DNA from: Albifimbria verrucaria
Taxonomy: Eukaryota; Ascomycota; Sordariomycetes; Hypocreales; Stachybotryaceae
Assembly (NCBI GenBank): GCA_020081605.1
Contig: JAHREC010000062.1
Coordinates: forward strand, 1 to 64,000
DNA length: 64,000 bases
Reading direction: 5' to 3'
A program made the translations under genes and the position numbers. Under the pieces are notes generated by a model. It was not told the DNA's origin. It was given only the letters and a program-made list of their open reading frames with translations, and did not search any database. Shown piece by piece: positions 1 through 10,186 of this stretch. Within the stretch, counting starts at the first letter, position 1. Each line of letters begins with the position of its first letter.

Positions 1-101
1 CTAACCCTAACCCTAACCCTAACCCTAACCCTAACCCTAACCCTAACTCCTAACCCTAACTCCTAACCCTAACCCTAACCCTAACCCTAACCCTAACCCT
101 A
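1..101. repeat. Telomere, (CCCTAA)n array
   Basis: Tandem CCCTAA units start at base 1 with only two ACTCC-type variants around 46-64, and end at about base 101. The C-rich strand is on the plus strand at the left edge, as expected for the left end of a chromosome. The TTAGGG unit is the common telomere repeat of filamentous ascomycetes. Confidence 0.97.
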
Positions 102-660
102 ATTTCCGTTGGGTTAGGGCTAAGGCTACGGGTAGGGTTACGCGTAGGGTTAAGGCCAAGATTAGGCCTGCAGTTTCACCCTTTCTACTCTCTTCACGCT
201 ACTTTTCCGCTTTTTGCCGTTTAGTAGCCGCCTTTAACTGTCTGTTGTTTGCTTCTCGCCCTTGTAAGAAGTCGTAGGCTTCGGCCTTCTTAAACGACCA
301 GCAACAAGGGACCGCCAGAGGGTAACGAGTGGAGACCGAAAAGCAAAGACGCAAACAGTCGGTTACTTGTAAGCGCGTAGTGGAGACCACCCAGGTAGGA
401 AAGATCAGGTAGCCTTAAGGTTCTAGGCTTCAAACAAGTGGAAACCAGTGACTAGCAAAGTAGTAACCAGCAGAGGCCGAGAGTGCTTAGTAAAGACCCT
501 GAAGCAAAAAGCAGACGGCAGATGGCCAACCACACCTGGCGGACAGTAGCAACTTAGAAAGAGCAAACGGAAAAGAAAGCTAAGCAGGTTGCAGGCGACG
601 ACAACAGACAACCGATCTAGAACAGAAAGGACTGGTGGGAAAAGGTTAACAGGCTAAAGC
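102..660. other. Subtelomeric spacer with degenerate TTAGGG-like units; no gene seen
   Basis: Bases 112-165 hold imperfect GGGTTAGGG-like units in the orientation opposite to the terminal array. The rest is unique sequence with open frames only on the minus strand (199-390, 423-611). Their composition is skewed to Ser, Leu, Cys and Arg, with no recognisable motif. I see no supported gene here. Confidence 0.6.
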
Positions 661-676
661 GGGAGGTAAAGAACAA

Positions 677-811
677 AGAGCAGAGAACAGAGCAGAGAAC
701 AGAGCAGAGAACAGAGCAGAGAACAGAGCAGAGAACAGAGCAGAGAACAGAGCAGAGAACAGAGCAGAGAACAGAGCAGAGAACAGAGCAGAGAACAGAG
801 CAGAGAACAGA
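677..811. repeat. 12-bp minisatellite, about 11 copies
   Basis: The unit is GAGCAGAGAACA, repeated almost perfectly. The plus strand has almost only purines plus C. Because 12 is a multiple of three, the minus strand stays open across the array and yields artificial repetitive Ser/Ala/Leu or Cys/Ser/Leu frames that should not be called genes. Confidence 0.95.
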
Positions 812-2177
812 AGATAGACAAGAAAGAGTAGAAAACAGCGACTAGATAGCGAGAACAAACAGGCACCAACAAGCAACTGGGAGAAGCGCTTAGACAAGCT
901 AGGGCAGCGTGACACTAGGAGACTCAACCGCAGACAACAGACAACAGACAACAGACAGCAAAAAGTAGCTTGTGAAAAACTTCCTACAACTTCCTACAAC
1001 TCCTCCTTCCTCAGTGATTAGAGAACTTAACCCACCTTCTCTTAAACTCTTCGTCTTTTCAGTCTAACAAGAACCTTAGCTAGTAACCCTGGCCCACCTC
1101 GGCCTTCAACCCTGTTCTTTGTACCCTTAACCAAACTTCTTCTGCAGACCCTAGGGCCAAAGATCCTCAAGGTCAGGGTTAGGGTTAGGGTCAGGGTCAG
1201 AAATTTACCTACCCTATATGCTTGGTCTGCTCGCTTCTATCAACCTTTTCACTCATAACTAGCACTTACCGATAGCTGTTAGAATACTATTTCACCCTAT
1301 GCCTTGTATACCTGCCATTTTAACCAGAGTAACCTTAATAGCTGCTCTTTCCTCACGCTTTAAGGTTGGCGGTTAGCGGTTCGACAACGTAGCGGTTAGC
1401 GCTGGCCATAGGACCATGACTAATCTGCCGATAACCCTGATCCTGCAAATCGGCCACCGGACGTTAAGTTGATCCATCCCACGTTTTCCTGCCTAACGCC
1501 AGCACAGGTTATCCTGCTGTATCCTCCTACGAACCAACAGCCTGTTGGTTATCACCCCCAAAGCCCCTGTTGAGGCTGTGTAACCTAAGCCGCAGGACGT
1601 CAATCCATAGATCGCTATAAATTAATGCATCAGCCCCTTTACCAACTTTCTCATCATGCCGCCCGTTGGCTCCCATCCGAATAGCACCTTCGGCCTAATC
1701 AGCTTAAACATAATGCTCAAGAGTTCACTTCACTATAGAAACCATTAAAATTATATTCTTTTATATATCCATCGTCAATTCATAGAATGGCGTCAAAACA
1801 TGCCCACTCTACAGAGACAAGTGAGTCTTAGTGCCCTAATTGGTCCCATTCGCCTGGGAAGTAGCTGATCAGTACCCTAGACCTTGACGCTCGAACTCAA
1901 TCTGACGAGTGTTTGGGGCTTCCCACCCGGGCTCAAGCTATTCGGTGCTGGAGCTCAATTATATTCATGCAGGGGATGAATATCTGGAAGGCCTATCCTA
2001 TCTACCTAAATTATATGGTCGTGGGCTGGGGCGGCCTGAGTCTTTTGAAGCAGGCCGTCTTTATTAGGTGCCTTAGGGATTTGTATCTTTGTCGCTGTGC
2101 CTATTATATTTCTATGTCAAAGGTAATAGCTATAGTTATCCTCTCTTCGGCTTATGCTATATTGATTATGAAGATAT
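812..2177. other. Subtelomeric spacer; interstitial telomere-like patch at 1170-1198
   Basis: A short interstitial run of TCAGGG/TTAGGG units lies at 1170-1198. A shorter ACAGACA repeat is at 930-958. A 110-codon plus-strand frame at 1913-2245 is hydrophobic and AT-driven and has no recognisable domain. No RNA gene or convincing protein gene was found. Confidence 0.55.
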
Positions 2178-3191
2178 TTATCGAGATGGAACCTGGTGCC
2201 CCCATTCATCGCCGACCATACATTGCTCGTGATATTTCAGGTTGAACCCATAAGTAATCCACCCTATGATTGATTCCTGCTCCTTTGAGGGCCCGAACGC
2301 AGCAATAGCTCCTTGGGCCATAATTAAACGATTATAGTAATCCAGTATATTCCACTGAAACCCTTTGTAGTCGCTGTTCTCGCTAGGGATCTCGATAGAA
2401 CAAGCTACTTCATCGTACAACCACCTTAAGTTCTTATAGCTAAACTCCGGCAGATCGTTAATCTCGCTGTTCATCATCGCCTTGGCATCCAGGCCGCCAC
2501 TGTCGAAGTATTGCTGATTATATATCTTCTCAACCCCGTCACGGCTCTGAAGGCGTCTCTCGTTAAGTTTTGTTCGTGGTCCAGGGCCGTAGCCTAATTT
2601 AACACGTCTTTCCATAGTGATTGGATCGATATCCATGATTGCGATATGGAGGTCTTGACTGCCATGTTGAAGTGCAAAGACTGGGTGTTGCTTCTCTTGT
2701 CGCTTCGAGAGTGGGTTAAGCTTTGGTTCGTTCCACATGCCAATATGCCGAACTTCATGGCCAAGTTGCTGCGTTAAAATATCCTCCATTCGACGATGGA
2801 GTTTAACGGATCGCGGGAATTCATTGGGGTTCCTTACATTGGGCCCAAGGTTCCAATCATGCATCTCCACGAGCTCGCCAAGTAATTCGCCTGCCGTTAC
2901 CCTAGCTTTTGTATCAAGGCTTTTGGCAAGGGCGATCGACATCTCGCCATAACCCCTTCTTAGGGCTAGAGCTGCCAGAACCGTGAATACTGCACCCTTA
3001 ATGCATGAGTACCTATTCTGCTCGACATCTTCGGACTTAGCGTATGCCCGACAAGATGTAACGAGTTCCCAAAGTCCAAAGCCCATGCCTGGGGTTCCGG
3101 CCACCACTTCAATGTTGATTGGCCATGCAATTCCAAAATCGAATCGACTTCGTGGCCGATTCTGAACGGAGAGAGTGGTATTTGACTCCAA
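2178..3191 (-). pseudogene. Unknown protein, 5'-truncated open frame (337 codons)
   Basis: A long uninterrupted minus-strand frame with balanced amino acid composition, so probably a real coding exon. I do not recognise its family. The frame opens with TTG rather than ATG at 3191. Just inside, near 3164-3168, the minus strand reads TTCAG, a plausible splice acceptor, so the true first exon is probably missing or lies in the AT-rich flank. Landmarks are GMGFGLWELV near the N terminus, a basic stretch around KLHRRMEDILTQQLGHEVRH in the middle, and a tryptophan/tyrosine-rich C-terminal third. No signal peptide or membrane segment is visible in what remains. A small secreted protein gene lies 1 kb away on the other strand. 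It could be an intact last exon of a spliced gene or a truncated remnant. Confidence 0.6.
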
Positions 3192-4175
3192 TATATCTAT
3201 ATTACTATATATTAACAGGGTCCCTCACGAATGCCAGTTTAACAAGACATACCAATAGCTGCACCCTTACTCGTACCTATTTTCGCCACATTTCCCTCTG
3301 AGGAAATGGACTTATATGTAGTGCCATTAGACAGGGGTTGAAGAATAGAAGCAAGAGTATAATCTGGCACAAGGGCCCAGCATAAGATAATAATCGATAC
3401 TCTCATAATGCAATAGTAAGAAAGGCTGGTTAATATTGCAGGATTTCTAGCGTTCTTATATCGTGGAGTCGAATATTATATTATTATATTATAATGGCGG
3501 AAATACAGTCCCCTTTTAAGCTATTAATTATCTGTTAGTTTATTGCTAACCTTACTCCATCCAGAACCAAACGCTTATCAGCTTATTCTTTTCCCCTTTT
3601 TTAGCATCTTTGTTGGTGGCTTGTGGCTTCTCCGTCTTGAGTTGGCCGCAGACCCCATATACAAGTCATGCGGTGAATGATTCGTATGATGATGGGGTCT
3701 GGAACATATAAATAGTATCCAGAAGCTTGTGGGATATGCGGTTAGAATAAGGTCCGCTGTCAGCGTGTGCGAGAAGCATCGGTTTTATGATACGCAGCTC
3801 CGTGTACGAGATATGATTGCTCCGACATGCCCCCAATTCCTGGGGCTTGTCTGGATCATGAGGCTGAGAAGCGTGGGTTTGTTGGTAAGCATATGTTACA
3901 GGATTCCAAACAGCGCAAGATACGCTCTAACACCCCTGTAGTAATCAGGGCGCAGCAAGCCACCGAACAAAAACGGCGATTTACAGTCTGGTGTTTTCTA
4001 ACCAACGAACAATTCTCCCATCAGTATTAAGAATTCATAAATAGCAGCCATACTTTATAATATATATTTAAATATGTAAGCTCTACGATTCTGAATATTT
4101 CTATGAACTTTAAATCTTAATCTTTTCTTTAGGCTACCTATATTCATCTCTTGTGAATAGTTGAAAATCACAAAC
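3192..4175. other. AT-rich spacer between two subtelomeric genes
   Basis: The segment 3192-3560 is AT-rich with short direct TATTATATTA units near 3474-3494. The segment 3729-4030 holds small plus-strand frames without recognisable features. It probably contains the promoters of the flanking genes; no specific element can be defined. Confidence 0.4.
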
Positions 4176-4655
4176 ATGCATCTATCTTTAAAATATATAC
4201 TTTCTCTTGCCTTTATCCCGTTGAGTCTCCTAGGCGCTATTGCCACACCGATAACTCAAACTGGCGAAGTCCATGGTCATCTTAACCAGCGCACCCCAGT
4301 CTGGAATTGGCCTCGTTGCACTTTTGCAGAGGAAGGGCAATGTACTCTCTATATGGCAACGGGGAAACCATATCCAACCTTCACACAATATCGCACGTTT
4401 GCACTTTTCGATCATAAATGCAAACTCACATCCCTTTATTATACAGACATAAAGGAGAAGATTGTCAATCTCAAAGGCCATCTACCAGGTGGCATAAGAA
4501 TCGCAGTCGACGATCAAATGCAACCGGAAGGTGCTATATCTTATCGTTTAGTAGATACTCCTCTTGGTAGTGGCTTGGAGTGCCATGATTGGGGGAGTAT
4601 GTGGATGGCATCGGCTGCAGGAGACATTTCCCTGTTAAGCAACATTTTCTATTAG
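4176..4655 (+). CDS. Small secreted protein, unknown function (159 aa)
   Basis: The likely start is the ATG at 4176; an in-frame ATG at 4161 would add five residues. The N terminus is a clear signal peptide: a lysine, then a hydrophobic core (YILSLAFIPLSLLGAIA), then a cleavage-like ATP site. The mature part is about 135 residues with four or five cysteines (in RCTF, QCTLY, KCKLT and ECHDW), tryptophans and an ordinary polar composition, which suggests a folded extracellular protein. No intron is evident. I do not recognise the family. Length, signal peptide, cysteines and subtelomeric position fit a candidate effector or a small extracellular defence protein, but that is inference only. Confidence 0.65.
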   Translation: MHLSLKYILSLAFIPLSLLGAIATPITQTGEVHGHLNQRTPVWNWPRCTFAEEGQCTLYMATGKPYPTFTQYRTFALFDHKCKLTSLYYTDIKEKIVNLKGHLPGGIRIAVDDQMQPEGAISYRLVDTPLGSGLECHDWGSMWMASAAGDISLLSNIFY

Positions 4656-4906
4656 CTACGATAGCCTGATATACATTGGTTGTGTTTAGTGAAAAAGAAA
4701 GCAGCATTAAGTCGGCCCTAGAGTATATAAACCCAACCTAACCTTAACCCCCAGCCGCTTAAGTGTTTGCTACCTCCCAAGAATGGAAAGTGCTGAAGAA
4801 ACTTAACATTAATACAATAAAAGCGAGCTTAGCTCTTGTCAATTAAACGGCAGGATTACCTAAGCCCCATGCCCCACTGTATATAATCTAGTGGGTGACA
4901 GTACTA

Positions 4907-5467
4907 TTATATTATTTTTTTCTGGTAAAGCCGATCCATACGGATTCCATGTATAGCCTTGTCTAACTCCTGGGCTGCTGTTGCCGTAGATATTTTAATG
5001 CTTTCTTCGATATCCGCCTTTATAACCGCTTCCTCCTTTTCTAACTTGATCTTCTGCGCTGCGATACCCTTGAGGTCTTCAAGTCCCTGCAGGAAGCAAA
5101 TTTCCACCTCATCATGCAACCTCACCAGGCATCGTTCCCCACTTTGATACAGCGATACTAGAGAAGGAACATAACCATTTTGTCCGAGTAGGGTTAGAAG
5201 TCGATGGCTCTGTTTTAACAGACGCCTCATTTCACCCGCGTCGACTTCCTCACGCTCCGCTGATATTTTTTGTATGGTGTTCATTGCCTGTATTAGATCC
5301 TCGAAGTCTTCGTCGCTTATCCATCTGGGGAAACGGTATCGATGCTCTTTCCATAGAACCGCCCACGATTCAAGATTAGCCGACGCTGCGCAATCCCATC
5401 CGCGCTCCTTTAGCGTATCTGCCAACACTGCTTTGGCGTATAAAAGCATGCTTCTTCCATCATACAT
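4907..5467 (-). CDS. Unknown protein, 186 aa, helical C-terminal half
   Basis: The frame starts at ATG 5467 and stops at 4907. Composition is normal and the sequence is rich in Glu, Lys, Leu and Ala. The N-terminal third has a WKEHRYRFPRWISDEDFEDL segment. The C-terminal half (LEDLKGIAAQKIKLEKEEA onwards) looks like a long amphipathic helix or coiled coil. No signal peptide or membrane segment is visible. I do not recognise it. The next minus-strand frame upstream (5560-5874) starts with a basic Lys/Ala-rich segment, and the two may be exons of one gene: a TTACAG acceptor-like site and a CTAAC branch-like site lie between them. A stop codon lies shortly upstream in this frame, so a precise junction cannot be fixed. 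Confidence 0.5.
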   Translation of the reverse strand: MYDGRSMLLYAKAVLADTLKERGWDCAASANLESWAVLWKEHRYRFPRWISDEDFEDLIQAMNTIQKISAEREEVDAGEMRRLLKQSHRLLTLLGQNGYVPSLVSLYQSGERCLVRLHDEVEICFLQGLEDLKGIAAQKIKLEKEEAVIKADIEESIKISTATAAQELDKAIHGIRMDRLYQKKII

Positions 5468-5559
5468 CGCACAGTTCCGAAAAACTCATACTGTAAGCGG
5501 AATGGTAGGAAGGCTCGACCTAGGAAATTTCTTTCATGGCCCACTGGCACTGGCTTTGG

Positions 5560-5874
5560 TTAGGTCTTCAAACGACGAGCTCTCATATACAGACCCATAC
5601 CTTCACCCCGTGCCATCGACGCAGCCATACTCGCTATACGGTCTTCGTTCTGATCGATGCCGTTCGCAGTTCTATCGTCGCTTGCTCCGTGACCCTTCAT
5701 CGTGTCCTTTGGGGAGGCTGAGCCCCCCTCCTCGCGAGGCGAAACGGGCTCTTCTCGCTCGTGCGTTTCTTCGTAGGACGTATTAGATGCGATTTCCATG
5801 TTTGCTCCCTGTTCTGCGAATGTCCTTGCCGCTTCTGCCGCCTTCTGAGCTGCCGTCCTCTTCTTCTTCGCCAT
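5560..5874 (-). CDS. Unknown basic N-terminal frame (104 codons), possible first exon of the 4907-5467 gene
   Basis: The frame starts at ATG 5874 with MAKKKRTAAQKAAEAARTF, a basic, alanine-rich helix. An acidic, Ser/Glu/Asp-rich low-complexity linker follows, then a short MARGEGMGLYMRARR stretch. No domain is recognised. The orientation matches the 186-residue frame downstream, with a gap of about 90 bases, which is the right size for one fungal intron. As a separate protein it would be very small and mostly disordered, so the joined reading seems at least as likely. Confidence 0.4.
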   Translation of the reverse strand: MAKKKRTAAQKAAEAARTFAEQGANMEIASNTSYEETHEREEPVSPREEGGSASPKDTMKGHGASDDRTANGIDQNEDRIASMAASMARGEGMGLYMRARRLKT

Positions 5875-6107
5875 TGCTGTAATGGTTCGCTATCCGGTTC
5901 TTGGTGGCGAGGATGATGTTCGCTACTTTCTCGAGGGAGAGGAAAAGAAGGGAGAGAAGGAAGAAGTCGATGCATATGAGACATGCGAAATCGCGGTCCG
6001 GAATATATATAAACCACCGGACCACAAACATACAGTGCCCTTGAAGTCAGACTCTACGACAGACCGTCGTGCAAGCTTCGAATACGCTTCCTCAATGCAG
6101 CAGACAA

Positions 6108-6603
6108 CTAAGATGCCTCTTCTAACGCGCTATTTGTCAACGCGTCTGCTTGCTCATTGTGCTCTCGCGCTACATGCCAAAACAAAACCTCCACACCGAC
6201 TTTACGAAGCGTATCAATCCACTTATCTAATTCCTTGAAAAGGTCCGAGTTACGAACTATTTTCTGCTTTGCTGTCCAATAAACCCCGTCTTTTCATACC
6301 CACCGGTTCGGAACCCAGTCCGTGATCCCGTCTACCACATATGCTGAATCTGCTTTGATCACTACTAGATCCAGCCTCTTACCCCCAAACCGTTCTTTTT
6401 GTATATCGCATGGGCCACTTGAAGCGCAATAATGGCAGCCTGAAGTTCTGCCACCTGATTCGTCGTGCGAACACTCTCGATAATGACGCTTTTATTGTAT
6501 TCGAGTATTCCCCGACAAACACACCTGCAGCCATTCTGGCTGTTGGTGTTCCATTGTACCGGCACACACCATCGACGGCAATGACTATGCAATCTAGATG
6601 CAT
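6108..6603 (-). pseudogene. RNase H-like gene, broken (two frameshifts, one stop)
   Basis: Reading from ATG 6603 gives CIVIAVDGVCRYNGTP, the first catalytic strand of an RNase HI fold with the Asp in VDG. A frameshift follows, then VAELQAAIIAL supplies the expected helix with the catalytic Glu. A second frameshift near 6365 leads into VVIKADSAYVVDGITDW, with the catalytic Asp of the ADS strand. A TGA interrupts shortly after at about 6296. The same frame then continues to FWHVAREHNEQADAL, carrying the last catalytic Asp, and ends at TAG near 6108. All four catalytic carboxylates are recognisable across three frames, so the ancestor was a functional RNase H-type protein. The breaks make it a pseudogene unless they are sequencing indels. 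It does not sit inside a recognisable retroelement. Confidence 0.8.
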
Positions 6604-6689
6604 TTCCCATCTGTGTAAGGGGTTTCACATCACAATTTCAAACGCTGCTTATACCATGCATTTATATATTGAGCTTCAGTGACTAGACC

Positions 6690-7520
6690 TCAACACCACT
6701 TTAACCTTTGTCCCATCGTTTGGTTTTCCAGAGGCTGCATAAAGGAGGGAGGGATATGCGGCGTGGTATGGTTTGACCATTCATAAAGCAGTAACCCAAT
6801 CGTTCGCCAAGGCGTCAGAAACCCTCGTTTAATCCCGGTTTGGACGATTGAAGCTGCTGCGTGAGGGTGGGGGTTTGCAGGGTTCGTGGCCACCAAGCCA
6901 ATGAGTGGTGGCCTATGGGCTGTGAACCAACCTTATTTAAAAGCATTGGTGGGAAGCAAACCCGGGAATTCGGACTGGCGAGGGTCACTACGTGAGTTCC
7001 TTTTATTCTAGCTGGCACAGTCGGACCTTTGTGTGATGTCGGCGTCCTATTGCAGGGCCAACCGCATACACAATCGTTCTTGGTATGGAACCCCGTGGGC
7101 ACCCTATTGGTTGCGACCGCATCGTCCGGGTACTCACCCAGGCACATTTACAGGGTAGCGGGGAGCCAACTGCATAAGAGAACGAAACGATGAGATAACG
7201 ACCCAACAGTAAATTGTCAAATATTCCTAGGACCTCCCGGCTCTTGCATGGGCTCGGTTAGGATTCCTGGATATGGATACCAACAGCATATAGGATCATC
7301 GTAGGCGAGGGCTTTCGGGCTAGTCGAGACAGCCACCTCCCGCTCTTTCCGCTCTTCCAGGCCGGGGTTCAATGGGATAAAGGCACAGTACACTGTTCCG
7401 CGTAAAACTATAAAGAGGTGGCCGATTTCCCTCCTTCCAATCTCAGCCCGACTCATCTCCTTAGCCCTCACCTGACCATCCGACCATCCAATCATCCAAT
7501 CGTCCGCACCCTTTGCCAAC
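6690..7520. other. Spacer without a supported gene
   Basis: Several overlapping minus-strand frames (6690-7206) and one at 7217-7564 were read. None has a recognisable motif, a signal peptide or consistent coding character. The last 150 bases precede the secreted-protein gene at 7521 and include CT-rich patches common in fungal promoters (about 7436-7500). Confidence 0.4.
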
Positions 7521-8209
7521 ATGCTCTTCCTTCCCCTTATCCTTGGCCTTGCCGCCAGTGTCAACGCAATCGACCTCTACCTCGGCTGGAGGGGCGGCAG
7601 CAACTACGTTGCTTGCCGTAACATAAACCCCAACGTCTGCTGCTCCACTGCTGCAGGAGGAGCCCTTCAACAGCCTTGACTTCAGAGAGATCCCCAGGAA
7701 CTGGAACATCCAGTGCCGTGGCCACAGAGGCCCCAGTGTGGCTCGCTGGCCGAGGTCAAGCAGAGCAACGGCGCTACCGCAGTTAGCCTGTTCAACTCTG
7801 ACTTTGGTGGCTCTGGCTATGGCTTCGTCTCTAAGCGCTCCACGGACGATGCTGTTGTTGAGACCGTAAGGCCATCTCTCTTGGTCTTTGGAGACGGGGC
7901 TCAATATGATCTTTCCGAATTGACTGAATCTTCCTATGATGAAATGGTATGTGCCTCTTACGTCCCATAGGCTTGAACCATAAGTGCTTTTGCTAATGAC
8001 CATGGTAGTTAGTACCAGCTTTTCCGCTACCATCCTCCGAGTCATAACATGGCATCCTCCCTCGCTTAACCCCTCGCTTGACCCCCTCGCGCTTCCAAAG
8101 AGTCTACCTGCTAATGTTCGTATTCTTCGTCTACAGTCTCCGAATCGCAGCTTCGAACGGTTCCTCCGACGATGTTCCCGCCAAATTCGACACATCCAGG
8201 ATCGAGTAA
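7521..8209 (+). pseudogene. Secreted cysteine-containing protein, frameshifted
   Basis: ATG 7521 begins a strong signal peptide (MLFLPLILGLAASVNA). The mature part has cysteines in VACRN, VCCST and IQCRG. The first frame stops at about 7676. The frame carrying SLDFREIPRNWNIQCRG overlaps just before it and continues, showing a single frameshift near 7655. A third frame runs from 7713 to about 7945 (SLLVFGDGAQYDLSEL). A GTATGT donor at about 7948 and a CTACAG acceptor at about 8134 suggest an intron, followed by a short exon ending in DDVPAKFDTSRIE and TAA at 8209. The pieces read as one small extracellular protein of about 200 residues whose frame is broken at least once. Function unknown. Confidence 0.65.
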
Positions 8210-8444
8210 AGGTTCGATATGGTGGCTTGAGCGCTTGGAATATATGCCAGCCTGGTCCGACGTTCCTCTTGCGATCACCTTGACTGCGGAGGGTAACAGG
8301 TTGCCTTGCATACTTAGTTAAACATTATAGAACTCTGCTACCTCATTCCCTACAAGTCCCATATCCCTTCCAGTGTGTGACTAAATACAGTAATCTGTGA
8401 AGTTGAAAATCCATAGCCCAATTTTTAAGAACAGCAGCTTTCGT

Positions 8445-10186
8445 TCAGCTCGGCACCCACACAAGCTCAATAATACCATCAAGTGCCTTCATGGGCCTTT
8501 TCTTCTCTACCATCCATCGCTCATCATCCTTCTTTCGAACATATACCTGTAACACGGACCCGTCCTCCATGACTTGCGAGTCACGAAGCTCCCAAGCAAT
8601 CTTCTTACCCGTTTTGAGGAGCGAGGGGCGCTGAGGGCCATACGTGTAGTCGAAGTTCCACACATGCTCCTCGAACAGCGGGCGAAATGTACGCTCCACC
8701 TGACTCAGGTCGAAGTCGATCCCATCGGGGTAGTGCGCAATGCTATAACCGTTGGAGATGATGAAGTTGTCCGCAGTAACGAAGCGCTGAAACGGGCAGT
8801 CCTCGCCGCACGTATAGGATATCTTGGTGGTATTTAGCGGGTTGGCCGAGTGCCACTTGTCGCCTCTCTTGAAATGATGAATGCTGTACGGCTTAAATCC
8901 GCCTTCGTAGAAACCCGATGCGTCTCCTACAAGATCGAGCTGCCAGAGGTCCTTCAGGTGCGTGAGACGTATGTCGGTGTTCTCGTATATGCACTTACGA
9001 AGGAGAATGTCTCCCTGAGGACCCCAGCCGGTGTTGGACTGCTTGATCTTGGCCCTCGTCCGGCAAGCGTCAATGCGACTGGAAACGATACCCGCCAAAG
9101 GACGGCTGAGGAAGACTCCACCGCCTCCAAAAGCTTGGGAGCCGTGCACCTTCACGGCCGTAACGTCCTCGGATAAGGTGCCGATATATAACAGCCTTGT
9201 ATGATCATACTGCTTGAACCGCTCGACGAGGCCATTCATCGCCGTGAAGAAGGTGTCGTCATCGCACAAGACCAGCCACTTCCTGTTCGGGAGTCTTTGT
9301 GGGAGTAAAGCATAGGCACCAGGTTGAGGTACCGGACAGCCATCTCCTTCTCTATCCGGCTATCCCACCCGCTCACTTCGGAATCGATACCGGCATCGGC
9401 AAGTCGTTGCGCGACCTCCGTAAGCTCCGCATCCGTGACGTCAAGGAGGCGAAGGAGGAGCTTGCCTCCGTTAGACCTGCCTTTGCTGTCGGTTAGCCAG
9501 TAGGCCCACTCTTGGATCATCGAAGGGTCGCTGAGGCGCTTGTATGTGGTGGAAATGGCGAATATGAAGTCGGAGAGATCAGCATCGGCCGGGAAAGGCG
9601 ACTCCGGGACGGAAACCTCCAAGGGTTCGCTGCATTTCTCTTCCTGGTCGTGGCCACTCAGCAGATCCACCACCCGGAAGCCTTCGGCGTCATTACCTGA
9701 TGACAGGAGGTTCTGCGGTAGCGAAGTATAAGATTGACGCTCGATGGGCTTGCGCGTGAAGCTGATGTAGCGTCTCAAATACTCGACTTGATCGTCCAGC
9801 TTGTATCTGTCACTTATCTCACGAAGCCTGTCCGTATCAACATTGCAATTCATAACGTGGCTCGATGACGGCCGTGCGCCATGTGCGCTGGTGTTGATGG
9901 GTTTGGCTTGATCACCGCCCGAAAGTTTCGGCTTGACAGCGGATACATCTTTTAAATCAGATGTTTTTAGAAGCAAGTCTGTGGTATACGGTCTCGTTGA
10001 TGGTAAGTTCCAATATGCTATCAAAAGAACGGCAATAAGCACAACAAGCTTGAGAGCTCTTGAGAAGGAGCTCCGTATGCCCCAGGTTGACTGGATTAAT
10101 GCCTTCGCTAGGGTGCAGGCTCTCGTGGCTTTCGCCGACCAATACACACTATGCGGGGCCTCTAGGCGGCCGATCCACCCTACCAT
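8445..10186 (-). pseudogene. Family 31-type (Fringe-like) glycosyltransferase, one frameshift
   Basis: ATG 10186 opens a 316-codon frame with a cytoplasmic basic N terminus and one membrane anchor (LKLVVLIAVLLIAYWNLP), typical of a type II Golgi enzyme. It continues through a polar stem into DFIFAISTTYKRLSD, the first nucleotide-sugar-binding strand. The frame is lost at about 9270-9300. The next frame resumes exactly with WLVLCDDDTFF, where DDD is the metal-binding DXD motif, then HGSQAFGGGGVFLSRPLAG, a conserved GT31 loop, and runs to the stop at 8445 without another break. The two frames join with a single-base change and no splice signals, so this is either one indel in a real gene of about 580 residues or a recent pseudogene. 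The acceptor substrate cannot be inferred. Confidence 0.8.

Noticed and set aside
646..951. Minus-strand frames of 72-101 codons over the minisatellite
   Set aside because: They exist only because the 12-bp repeat never creates a stop; the protein is a meaningless four-residue repeat.
5882..6238. Plus-strand 118-codon frame
   Set aside because: It is opposite the unknown minus-strand gene start and overlaps the RNase H remnant; low-complexity Glu/Lys start and no motif.
8574..9731. Several plus-strand frames inside the glycosyltransferase region
   Set aside because: Shadows of the clearly coding minus-strand GT31 gene.
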